A stretch of 7,476 nucleotides of DNA from Propionicimonas sp. (GTDB taxonomy: Bacteria > Actinomycetota > Actinomycetes > Propionibacteriales > Propionibacteriaceae): contig JAVHXR010000128.1 in NCBI GenBank assembly GCA_031119515.1, forward strand, positions 1 through 7,476, read 5' to 3'. The notes beneath the pieces were generated by a model. The model had not been told where the DNA came from. It did not search any database and saw only the letters and a program-made list of their open reading frames with translations. Both the position numbers and the translations under genes were made by a program. Shown one piece after another: positions 1-6,096 of the stretch (positions are counted from its first letter, which is position 1; each line of letters starts with the position of its first letter).

Positions 1-935
1 TCGACGTGGCGGGCCCCCTCCGACAGTGCGATCGAGACGTCCGAGCCCGACCCGGCGCCGACGATCAGGACGTCGCCCAGGTCGCCGTTCCAGCGCTGGT
101 ACGGGATGCCGTAGATCTCCTCGCCCTGGTCGAGCTTCCACTGCGCCGGGGCCATCAGCTGGTGGGGCACGCCGTTGACGCTGATCAGGACGAGGTCGTC
201 CCCCTCGTACTGCCCGACGGTCTCGGTGGTGACCTTGTAGTACGGCGACCACGACACCCCGGGGGTGAGCGTCTCCAGCAGCAGCACCACGACCAGCAGC
301 GCGCCGGTCACGGCGGCGAGGATCCGCGCGCGACCGGCGACCAGGACGGTGAACAGCACCGCCACGACCGTCCCCCACACCACCGAAGGCGCCTGCAGGA
401 AGGAGAGCAGGGTGAAGGCGCCGATGCCGATCAGCGATCCGACCAGGTCCCAGCGGTACGCGGTGAGCGGCCGCAGCCTGGCGAAGCAGCGTCCCACCAC
501 CTCCGACGGCCCGGCCAGGATCGAGGCGGTCAGCAGGAACACCACCGGGAGCACCAGCCACACCGGCGGGCCGGAGGTGGAGAGCGAGGTGAAGTAGATG
601 ATCCCGCTCCCGGTGCGATCGACCGTCACCGGGAACAGGTGCACGGCGGCGACCAGGACGACGAGGATCACCGGCGCCGCGGGGAGCACGCTCCAATTGC
701 GGCGCGAGATCAGGAAGCCGAGCCCTATGCCGAGGAACGAGCCCAGCAGGACGAAGTTGGAGAAGTAGGACAGGTGGACGATGTTCGACCCCAGCCAGCG
801 GATCAGCGCGAGCTCGAGGAACAGCATCAACGCGCTGCCGGTGACGAGCCGGACGACCACCCTCCGGTCGGCGGTGCGATCCACCCCCTCGGGCTCGTCG
901 ACGGCGATCAGGCGGGTCGGTTCTGCGGTGGTCAT
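1..935 (-). CDS. Membrane-embedded spermidine synthase-like protein (partial, C-terminus off window)
   Basis: I translated this minus-strand frame by hand: it is open from ATG at 935 to the window edge, giving 311 residues, and the C-terminal part is missing. After a short polar N-terminus there are about seven hydrophobic segments, near residues 30-47, 54-76, 82-101, 122-142, 163-180, 184-201 and 205-223. A soluble part follows with SPYYKV (about 229-234), a beta-rich stretch, and the SAM-binding loop VGAGSGSD with its first Gly at residue 293. This order (membrane domain, then spermidine-synthase-like Rossmann fold) is known for large actinobacterial proteins annotated as spermidine synthase-like. 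Whether they make polyamines is uncertain, and the catalytic Asp region lies outside the window. A GAGG ribosome-binding site about 8 bases upstream of ATG supports the start. It is divergent from the GH35-like gene, with no evident functional link to the sugar genes. Confidence 0.85.
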   Translation of the reverse strand, partial: MTTAEPTRLIAVDEPEGVDRTADRRVVVRLVTGSALMLFLELALIRWLGSNIVHLSYFSNFVLLGSFLGIGLGFLISRRNWSVLPAAPVILVVLVAAVHLFPVTVDRTGSGIIYFTSLSTSGPPVWLVLPVVFLLTASILAGPSEVVGRCFARLRPLTAYRWDLVGSLIGIGAFTLLSFLQAPSVVWGTVVAVLFTVLVAGRARILAAVTGALLVVVLLLETLTPGVSWSPYYKVTTETVGQYEGDDLVLISVNGVPHQLMAPAQWKLDQGEEIYGIPYQRWNGDLGDVLIVGAGSGSDVSIALSEGARHV

Positions 936-1120
936 CGTCGTCCTCGTGGGTCGCGCCAGCCTTCGGCACCGGCGGCGGGAGCAGCCGGGCCTGCGCCCAT
1001 CCTGACGCCGCCGGGGGCCGGTGTCGATGACCATCGCCGAGCGAGACGGTTGAGTTTCGCGACGGCTTTGGGGGAGGCTGCTCGGGAGATGCGCGAACAC
1101 CGGCTACGGGTCCACGTCCC

Positions 1121-1136
1121 GCCCCCGGACGGGGGC
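1121..1136. repeat. Perfect inverted repeat immediately before the GH35-like start
   Basis: GCCCCC-GGAC-GGGGGC forms a 6-bp all-GC stem with a 4-base loop, ending 6 bases before the ATG at 1143. Its right arm overlaps the only plausible ribosome-binding sequence (GGGGGCAGG) for that start. If the gene starts at 1143 the hairpin could limit initiation. If it starts at the in-frame ATG at 1089 this is coding sequence (VPPPDGGR). Its function is inference; in GC-rich DNA such short palindromes also arise by chance. Confidence 0.35.
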
Positions 1137-1142
1137 AGGCTG

Positions 1143-3023
1143 ATGGGCGACGCCCGGATCGCCGCACACCCCCGGTGGGTCGAGGTGGACGGGGCGCCCG
1201 CCGTCCCCGTCGTCGCGGGGATGGACTACAGCCGGGTGCCGGCCGCGCTGTGGCAGGACTCGCTGCGCCGGATTCGTGAGGGTGGCGCCACGGCAGTGGC
1301 GACCACGGTGTTCTGGAACCACCACGAGCCGGTTCGCGGTGAGCCGGACTTCACCGGCGGGCTCGACCTGGCCGGCTTCGCCCGGCTGGCCAGGGCTTCG
1401 GGGCTCGGGCTGGTGCTCCGGCTCGGTCCGCAGGCCAGGACCGGCGCCCGCCACACCGGGCTGCCGGACTGGCTGCTCGCCCTGCCGGTGGCCGCCCGCA
1501 CCGACGACCCCGGCTACCTCGCCGAGGTCGTCCGCTGGTTCGCCGCCGTGTCCGCCCAGCTCGTCGGCTTCCCGCTGCTGGCCGTCCAGTTCGACAGCGC
1601 CGCCGGCGAACCGGGCCACCTCTCCACCCTCAAGGTGGTCACCCGCCAGGTCGGCCTGGACGCGCCGCTGTGGCTGCTGACCGGCGGCGCGGCGGACGGG
1701 TTCCTCCCGGCCGGCGCCGCGCTTCCCGACGCCTACTGGGTCTCGGCCGGAACCGAGCGGTACGCCACGGACGCGTTCGGGTTCACCGCCCCGAACGGGA
1801 CGTCGCCCTACCTCGTCGCCGAACTGGGCGCGGGCATGGTGCCCTCCGCGCACCGCCGGCCCTACCTTGGCGCCCGCGACATCGCGGCGCTGGCGCTGTC
1901 CCGGCTCGGCGCCGGCAGCAGCTGGCAGGGGTACGCCCAATTCCAGGACGGCCGCAACCCGCGACCGGGCCTGCAGGAGTCGCACGCCGCGGGCGCGCCG
2001 AGCGACCTGGCCGAGCTGGACAGCGACGCCGGCGCCCCACTCGCCGTGGACGGGCACCGGCGGGCGAGCTGGTACCGGCTGCGGCTGCAGCACCTGCTGC
2101 TGGCGGCCTGGGGCGACCGGCTCGCCACCATGGCTCCCACCCTGCCCGACGAGCCCGATCCGCGGTGGGCGGTGCGCTCCGACGGCCGCTCGGGGTTCCT
2201 CTTCGTCACCAACCGGCCCAGCGGCCCGCGCCGCGCGGGCCTGCAGCAGGCGAGGTTCGTCGTCGAGACCGCTGCCGGCGAGGTCGCCTTCCCGCCCGTC
2301 GACGTGCCGCCCGCGGCCGCCTTCGCCTGGCCGTTCGGCCTCGTCGTCGGCGACGCCGAACTGGAGTGGGCCACCGCCCAGCCGGTGACCGAGCTGGTGT
2401 GGCGGGCGCGTCCACTGCTGGTGCTGGCGGCCACCGCAGGGGTCGAGCCCCGGTTGCGGTGGCGCTCGGGCGAGCCCAGGGAGCTCACGACGAAGGGGGC
2501 CGGCCACTTCGGCGAACTCGTCACCGAGCGCGGCGTCGCCGTCCGCTGGCTGGTGCTGTCGGAGCCGGACGCCTGGCGGTTCGGCCTGCCCGACGGTCTC
2601 GAGCTCACCTCCGACGGGGTGCGCGACCAGGCATCCCGCCGCGCGTCCACCCCGGTGGTGGGTTCCAGCGTGGTCGGCCACGCCGGCAGCCCGCCCGCGC
2701 CGCGAACGGGGCCGATGGGCCGCACGGGCGTCCCGGCCGACTGGGGCACCGCCGCCAGGGTGGAACTGCGACTGCCGTCCGCGCCCGGGGCGAGCCTGGT
2801 CCTGGACTGGGTGGGTGACGCCGCCCGGCTGTGGGACGGCGAGCGGCTGGTCGCCGACTCGCTGTGGACCGGCCGCGACTGGCGGATCCCTGCTTCCGAC
2901 CTGCTCGGCGCGACCGATCTGGTGGCCGAGTTCGTCCGGCTCCACCCCGACGCCGTCGTCCACCTCACCCATGGCAGGCCGCGCGGCGCCCGGCTCAACC
3001 ACGCCCGGCTCGAGTACCCCTGA
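1143..3023 (+). CDS. GH35 beta-galactosidase-like protein with degenerate active site
   Basis: The product is 626 residues from ATG 1143; an in-frame ATG at 1089 would add 18. The GH35 barrel is recognisable: W-x-E-V-D-G near residue 12, MDYSRVP (27-33), FWNHHEP (57-63), LRLGP then GLPDWLL (92-112), and the nucleophile strand YLVAELGAGM with Glu228. The middle domain (GFLFVTN at 351; AFAWPFGL and ATAQPV after it) and a C-terminal beta-sandwich (VGDAARLWDGERLV) match the GH35 architecture. Family members hydrolyse terminal beta-galactosides. Here the usual Q-x-E/D-N-E-Y-G acid/base motif reads VQFDSAAG (148-155), so Ala153 replaces the acid/base Glu. The substrate-binding Glu of the GPxxxxE motif is Gly101, and the HGGTNP motif reads QDGRNP. 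It is likely catalytically impaired or repurposed. No membrane anchor or signal peptide is evident from the 1143 start. It is convergent with the DUF559 gene. No LacI-type operator is visible upstream, unlike the other sugar genes. Confidence 0.85.
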   Translation: MGDARIAAHPRWVEVDGAPAVPVVAGMDYSRVPAALWQDSLRRIREGGATAVATTVFWNHHEPVRGEPDFTGGLDLAGFARLARASGLGLVLRLGPQARTGARHTGLPDWLLALPVAARTDDPGYLAEVVRWFAAVSAQLVGFPLLAVQFDSAAGEPGHLSTLKVVTRQVGLDAPLWLLTGGAADGFLPAGAALPDAYWVSAGTERYATDAFGFTAPNGTSPYLVAELGAGMVPSAHRRPYLGARDIAALALSRLGAGSSWQGYAQFQDGRNPRPGLQESHAAGAPSDLAELDSDAGAPLAVDGHRRASWYRLRLQHLLLAAWGDRLATMAPTLPDEPDPRWAVRSDGRSGFLFVTNRPSGPRRAGLQQARFVVETAAGEVAFPPVDVPPAAAFAWPFGLVVGDAELEWATAQPVTELVWRARPLLVLAATAGVEPRLRWRSGEPRELTTKGAGHFGELVTERGVAVRWLVLSEPDAWRFGLPDGLELTSDGVRDQASRRASTPVVGSSVVGHAGSPPAPRTGPMGRTGVPADWGTAARVELRLPSAPGASLVLDWVGDAARLWDGERLVADSLWTGRDWRIPASDLLGATDLVAEFVRLHPDAVVHLTHGRPRGARLNHARLEYP

Positions 3024-3030
3024 CCGTGTC

Positions 3031-3109
3031 CAGAAACCGCCTCCCAGCCTGGTGTTCCGACATATCCTCCGGCCAACGGCTGTGGGAGGCAGATTCTGGC
3101 GGCCACCTC
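3031..3109. repeat. Dispersed ~80-bp repeat, copy A
   Basis: It aligns without gaps to 4035-4113 at about 83% identity by hand count. CAGAAACCGCCTCCC and CATATCCTCCGGCCAAC are invariant, as are the GATT and TGGCGG blocks near the right end. It contains inverted segments: GCCTCCCA (3039-3046) can pair with TGGGAGGC (3083-3090), and GGTG (3051-3054) with CACC (3104-3107). It lies between the convergent GH35-like and DUF559 genes and covers the last two bases of the DUF559 stop codon, so it could act as a bidirectional terminator. No T-run follows. It has no transposase or obvious target-site duplication. Confidence 0.8.
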
Positions 3110-3932
3110 AGGACCGGCGGGCGGAGAGCGGCAGGATGCGGTGCAGCCGCGACCTGATCAGCCGGCGCAACACCAGCCGGGTCGCGTCCCACTGGTACCA
3201 GACCTGCTCGTAGCTGAGCCGCAGCACGCGGTGCCCGTCCGCGGTCAGGACGAGGTCGCGCTCGCGGTCGCGCTGGTAGTTCGCCTCGCCGGTGTGGTGG
3301 GCGCGCGAGTCGCACTCGATCATCAGCGACTTGCCCACCCGCAGGTCGACATGGCCCACCCCGGGCACCCAGGCCTGGGTCTGTACCGGCACCCTGCGGC
3401 GCTGGAAGTAGTAGCGGACCCTGGTCTCCGACCCCGAGCCGGCGCCGGCATCGACATACCGCAGCAACCGGTGGGTTCGAGGCGGCGACCGAAGGACCAG
3501 GTCGGCCACCTCCCCGATCGTCATCGCGCGGCTGTTGAGGGCCGAGTCCAGCACGACGAGCGCAACCTCGAGAGCGTGGTGCCGAAGGACGTCGGCCAGG
3601 CACGACTCGAGCGGCAGCAGGGCCGGCTGATGCCCGATCTCACGGCTGGCGTGGCCGCTGACGCCGTCGGGGAGCCCAGCCGGGAGGGCGCGGTTGAACG
3701 CGACGTGGAGGCCGGGACCCGGCGGCACCCAGAGGCCGTGGGCGCGGCACCCGCTCAGGCAGCCGAGCCGGCCACCGAGGGCGACGGCCGCCAGCACGTC
3801 AGGGTTGGCGAGCGGAGTGGCGTACCAGCCCCGTCGCACCCGGACGAGCCGTCCGGCGGCGACGCTGTGCCGCACCTCGGCCTGGCTGAGGGTCCCCCGC
3901 AGCTCCGCCCAGCTCCACACTCCGTGTCCCAT
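3108..3932 (-). CDS. AbiEi-type winged-helix plus DUF559 (PD-(D/E)XK-like) protein
   Basis: The product is 274 residues from ATG 3932. Residues about 5-38 (WSWAELRGTLSQAEVRHSV, then RVRRGWYA) resemble the N-terminal winged helix of AbiEi-family antitoxins. The C-terminus is a DUF559/Vsr-like nuclease fold: Glu169 in SGSETRVRYYF, VD at 195-196, IECD at 205-208, D-R-x-R-D at 222-226, then GHRVLRLSYEQV. The Glu, Asp and E-x-D match a PD-(D/E)XK active site, so a nuclease role is plausible but unproven. No AbiEii-type nucleotidyltransferase partner is adjacent. The frame stays open to an ATG at 4067 inside repeat copy B, and GTG 3950 is another option. I chose 3932 because the homologous domain begins there and GAGG precedes it by about 9 bases. 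Both sides carry the same repeat, and the gene breaks an otherwise sugar-related neighbourhood. Confidence 0.82.
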   Translation of the reverse strand: MGHGVWSWAELRGTLSQAEVRHSVAAGRLVRVRRGWYATPLANPDVLAAVALGGRLGCLSGCRAHGLWVPPGPGLHVAFNRALPAGLPDGVSGHASREIGHQPALLPLESCLADVLRHHALEVALVVLDSALNSRAMTIGEVADLVLRSPPRTHRLLRYVDAGAGSGSETRVRYYFQRRRVPVQTQAWVPGVGHVDLRVGKSLMIECDSRAHHTGEANYQRDRERDLVLTADGHRVLRLSYEQVWYQWDATRLVLRRLIRSRLHRILPLSARRS

Positions 3933-3969
3933 GACCTGCAGCCTCGTCACGGGGGAGCGCCGCGGGTCA

Positions 3970-4024
3970 GTTGTCCACAGCCGCGTCGTCCCACCGTTCG
4001 ATCCCGTCCGCCCCTGTGGACAAC
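3970..4024. promoter_or_regulatory. Inverted pair of DnaA-box-like sequences
   Basis: GTTGTCCACAG (3970-3980) and CTGTGGACAAC (4014-4024) form a perfect 11-bp inverted repeat separated by 33 bases. Each arm contains TTGTCCACA, the known DnaA-box consensus of high-GC actinobacteria such as Streptomyces. The pair lies 38 bases upstream of the DUF559 start at 3932 and just beside repeat copy B. It could bind DnaA and regulate this gene, serve as another protein's operator, or fold as a long-loop hairpin in the leader. There is no dnaA, dnaN or cluster of further boxes here, so it is not a chromosomal origin. Confidence 0.6.
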
Positions 4025-4034
4025 CGCCGGGTGG

Positions 4035-4113
4035 CAGAAACCGCCTCCCGGTGGGGTCTTCCGCCATATCCTCCGGCCAACCGCCGTGGGTGGCGGATTG
4101 TGGCGGAGACCTC
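4035..4113. repeat. Dispersed ~80-bp repeat, copy B
   Basis: This is the second copy of the 3031-3109 element, in the same orientation and located between the divergent DUF559 and Gfo/Idh genes. CCGCCTCCC (4041-4049) can pair with GGGTGGCGG (4088-4096) with one mismatch. GGTCT plus CCGCCA (4055-4059, 4061-4066) can pair with TGGCGGAGACC (4101-4111) around a single bulged T. The two pairings cross, so they are alternatives or a pseudoknot. On the minus strand the core reads GGAGGATATG, putting an ATG (4067) in frame with the DUF559 gene. The spacing from that Shine-Dalgarno-like block to the ATG is too short for efficient initiation. Confidence 0.8.
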
Positions 4114-4148
4114 CCGGGGAGCCACGGCGGCGCGATCCGCCGGCGGCG

Positions 4149-4164
4149 GGGACAGCGCTTTCCC
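4149..4164. promoter_or_regulatory. LacI-family-type operator upstream of Gfo/Idh gene
   Basis: GGGACAGCGCTTTCCC is a 16-bp palindrome with one mismatched pair, centred on AGCGCT. It has the C-G-centred form recognised by LacI-family sugar repressors. It shares AGCGCTTTCC with the site at 5338-5353. It sits just upstream of the candidate -10 at 4166, where a bound repressor would block RNA polymerase. The regulator gene is not in the window. Confidence 0.6.
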
Positions 4165-4165
4165 G

Positions 4166-4171
4166 TAGAGT
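4166..4171 (+). promoter_or_regulatory. Candidate -10 box for the Gfo/Idh gene
   Basis: TAGAGT fits the TA-N-N-N-T pattern of actinobacterial vegetative promoters and would give a leader of under 20 bases before ATG 4196. No convincing -35 is visible at the expected distance, where the sequence is a run of GGCGG. Its position directly after the operator is the main support. Confidence 0.4.
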
Positions 4172-4195
4172 GGTGCCGCCAACCCGGAGGAAGCC

Positions 4196-5290
4196 ATGCC
4201 CGAGCCCGTCCTGCGCTGCGCCATCGTCGGCACCGGCGCCGTAGCCCACCTGCACGCCGAGGCCGTCCGAGCGCACCCGCGCGCCGAGCTGGTGGCTGTC
4301 ACCAACCGGACCCGCGCCAGGGCCGAGGAGTTCGCCGCAGCCTGGGGCGGGGTCGCGGTGTACGACGGCATCGATGAACTGCTCGGCGCCGAGCACCCGG
4401 ACGTGGTTCTGATCTGCAGCCCGCCGGACGCGCACCGCGGGCAGGCGCTCGCAGCGTTCGCGGCCGGCGCCCACGTGGTGGTGGAGAAGCCCCCCGCGCC
4501 ATCCCTGGACGAGCTGGACGAGATGCGCGCCGGGGCAGCGGCCGCCGGGCGCGAGCTCGCGGTCGTCTTCCAGCAGCGCACCGGCACCGCCGCGGCGCAT
4601 GTCCGCCGCCTGCTCGCCGCCGGGTCGCTGGGACGACCGCTGCTGGCCCAGTGCCAGACCCTCTGGTTCCGCGACGCCGACTACTTCGCTGTCCCCTGGC
4701 GCGGCCGGTGGGAGACCGAGGGCGGCGGCACGACGCTTGGCCACGGCATCCACCAGGTCGACCTGCTGGCGTTCCTGCTGGGCGACTGGGCCCGCGTCGA
4801 GGGCCGGCTGTGGCGGCTCGACCGGGAGACGGCCACCGAGGACACCTCCACCGCCACGATCGTCTTCGAGAACGGGGTCGTCGCCCAGGTCGTCTCCAGC
4901 GCGGTCGCGCCCCGCCAGACGAGCTCGGTACGGATCGACACCCAGAAGGCGACGATCACCGTCGACCACCTCTACGGCCACGGGCACGACAACTGGCGGA
5001 TCACTCCCGCCCCCCACGTCGGCGAGTCCGAGGCTGCCACCTGGGCCCTGCCCGAGCGGGAGGAGCCGAGCGGGCACGGCCCGCTGCTGCGGGACGTCTT
5101 CGACGCCCTGCTGGCCGGCGCCCCGCTGCCGCCGACAGCCGATGCGCCGGCCCGCTCGCTCGAGATCGTGGCGGCGATCTACGCCTCTGCGGCCGCGGAC
5201 GGGGCGGTCGTCACTCCCGCCGACCTCGCCACCCACCCCACCCACCGGGCCGGCTTCGCCAGCCCGGTCACCGATCTTCGTCGGTCCTGA
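4196..5290 (+). CDS. Gfo/Idh/MocA family NAD(P)-dependent oxidoreductase
   Basis: The product is 364 residues, a normal length for this family. The N-terminal Rossmann fold has AIVGTGAVA (residues 9-17) for NAD(P) binding, DVVLICSPPDAH (69-80) and the EKPP motif (97-100) with catalytic Lys98. The C-terminal domain has GGGTTLGHGIHQVDLL (176-191), with the conserved His186. The Asp often found four residues before this His is Gly182. Family members oxidise or reduce sugars, inositols and related polyols, or process glycosides through oxidised intermediates; the substrate cannot be read from sequence. GGAGG at 4186-4190, five bases before ATG, fixes the start. A LacI-type operator and candidate -10 lie upstream. 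The neighbouring GH42 operon carries the same kind of operator, suggesting shared induction during sugar use. No signal peptide is present, so it is cytoplasmic. Confidence 0.93.
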   Translation: MPEPVLRCAIVGTGAVAHLHAEAVRAHPRAELVAVTNRTRARAEEFAAAWGGVAVYDGIDELLGAEHPDVVLICSPPDAHRGQALAAFAAGAHVVVEKPPAPSLDELDEMRAGAAAAGRELAVVFQQRTGTAAAHVRRLLAAGSLGRPLLAQCQTLWFRDADYFAVPWRGRWETEGGGTTLGHGIHQVDLLAFLLGDWARVEGRLWRLDRETATEDTSTATIVFENGVVAQVVSSAVAPRQTSSVRIDTQKATITVDHLYGHGHDNWRITPAPHVGESEAATWALPEREEPSGHGPLLRDVFDALLAGAPLPPTADAPARSLEIVAAIYASAAADGAVVTPADLATHPTHRAGFASPVTDLRRS

Positions 5291-5305
5291 TCGCGGCTAC
5301 GGGCG

Positions 5306-5334
5306 TTGCACCCCGCGACGGGAGCCGGTAGGTT
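5306..5334 (+). promoter_or_regulatory. Candidate promoter of the YesL-like/GH42 operon
   Basis: TTGCAC (5306-5311) and TAGGTT (5329-5334) are separated by 17 bases, the ideal spacing for a vegetative sigma factor. The -10 fits TA-N-N-N-T, while the -35 keeps only the TTG. The operator at 5338-5353 would cover the predicted transcription start near 5341, a classical repression layout. This supports separate transcription from the Gfo/Idh gene, which ends at 5290. Confidence 0.45.
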
Positions 5335-5337
5335 CGT

Positions 5338-5353
5338 TGGCAAGCGCTTTCCA
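5338..5353. promoter_or_regulatory. LacI-family-type operator upstream of YesL-like/GH42 operon
   Basis: TGGCAAGCGCTTTCCA is a 16-bp palindrome with a single mismatched pair, close to the symmetric form TGGAAAGCGCTTTCCA. It is a stronger match to a LacI-family operator than the site at 4149-4164, with which it shares ten consecutive bases. It lies directly downstream of the candidate -10, so binding should repress the operon until an inducer sugar appears. Confidence 0.7.
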
Positions 5354-5415
5354 GCAGCGCGCCACGACTACGGTGTCGGACGGACGCGAAGGACGGGAGC
5401 AGCTGGAGGATGACC

Positions 5416-6096
5416 ATGACGCACGAGTCCCCGCGCAGGCAGCGGGCACGATTGCAGGCCGAGCGCCGGGCCGCGAGCAGCGGTATCGGGCCGGCCGAGC
5501 CCGGGCAACCCCTGCCTGCCTATCCCGGCGCGACCCGCTGGGCCCCGCTGTTCGGCGAGATCATGCTCGTCGGCCTCCTGGTCACCCTGCTCTCGCTTCC
5601 CGTCGTCACCCTGCCCCTCGCCCTGGCCACCGGCGCCCGCCACCTGCGGGCCTACCTGAAGGGCGAGGACTCCGGCGTCCGGCGCTCCCTGGCCGACCTC
5701 AGGGCGGGGATCGGCGGCGGGCTGGCGGTGGGCCTGGCCATGGTGGGCCTGGTCGCCGCGGCGACCGCCTCGCTGACGATCGCCCGCACCGACACCAGCG
5801 TCCTCGGACCGCCGATGACAGTGGTCGGGTGGCCGGCGCTGGTCGCCACCGGGACGGCGGTGCTGATGCTCGCCGGCGCCTGGCGGCCGGAGCGAGGCTG
5901 GCGCGGCGCCGTCCGGCAACTCGGCGACCAGTTCGAGGCCGACCCGGTGGGCGCGCTGCTGCTCGCGCCGACGGCGGCCTTCGTCGCCGCCGCGGGCTGG
6001 CTGCTCGGCCCGCTGGTGGTGCCCGCCCTGGGGGTGGCCGTCTTCGTCGTGGTCATCCTCCCGCTGCGCCGCCGCGCCGAACGGACAGGGGCATGA
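5416..6096 (+). CDS. DUF624/YesL-like membrane protein
   Basis: The product is 226 residues from ATG 5416. An ATG two codons earlier (5410) abuts GGAGG directly, whereas 5416 sits six bases after it, so 5416 is preferred. A basic, Arg-rich N-terminal tail (about 1-45) precedes roughly five hydrophobic segments, near residues 46-72, 98-122, 135-156, 178-195 and 197-217. The stretch LLSLPVVTLPLALATGARHL (58-77) resembles the hallmark WLLFSLPIVTIGPA region of DUF624/YesL proteins. That family recurs beside carbohydrate ABC transporters and glycosidases; its biochemical role is unknown. The first transmembrane block and sugar-gene context carry the assignment, while the rest is divergent. Its stop overlaps the GH42 start as ATGA, implying translational coupling. 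A LacI-type operator and promoter precede it. Confidence 0.7.
   Translation: MTHESPRRQRARLQAERRAASSGIGPAEPGQPLPAYPGATRWAPLFGEIMLVGLLVTLLSLPVVTLPLALATGARHLRAYLKGEDSGVRRSLADLRAGIGGGLAVGLAMVGLVAAATASLTIARTDTSVLGPPMTVVGWPALVATGTAVLMLAGAWRPERGWRGAVRQLGDQFEADPVGALLLAPTAAFVAAAGWLLGPLVVPALGVAVFVVVILPLRRRAERTGA

Noticed and set aside
967..1023. Possible hairpin CACCGGC/GCCGGTG in the divergent intergenic region
   Set aside because: The seven-pair stem spans a long interior with a bulge; it is expected by chance at this GC content and there is no promoter or terminator signature beside it.
6..1142. Long open plus-strand frame joined upstream to the GH35-like gene
   Set aside because: It is antisense to the membrane protein on the minus strand and gives low-complexity Arg/Gly/Asp/Gln-rich sequence with no domain. 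It is open only because stop codons are rare in GC-rich DNA.
1104..3002. Long minus-strand open frame opposite the GH35-like gene
   Set aside because: The product is Gly/Arg/Pro/Gln-rich with no recognisable motif, while the plus strand carries clear GH35 motifs over the same bases.
3970..4024. Replication origin
   Set aside because: There are only two DnaA-box-like motifs, no AT-rich unwinding region, and no dnaA, dnaN or parAB genes nearby.
3947..5245. Minus-strand open frame opposite the Gfo/Idh gene
   Set aside because: It is a compositional shadow: Gly/Asp-rich translation without motifs, against a full-length Gfo/Idh protein on the plus strand.
5270..5285. Small hairpin ACCGA/TCGGT at the end of the Gfo/Idh gene
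   Set aside because: The stem has only five pairs and no T-run follows, so it is not supportable as a terminator.
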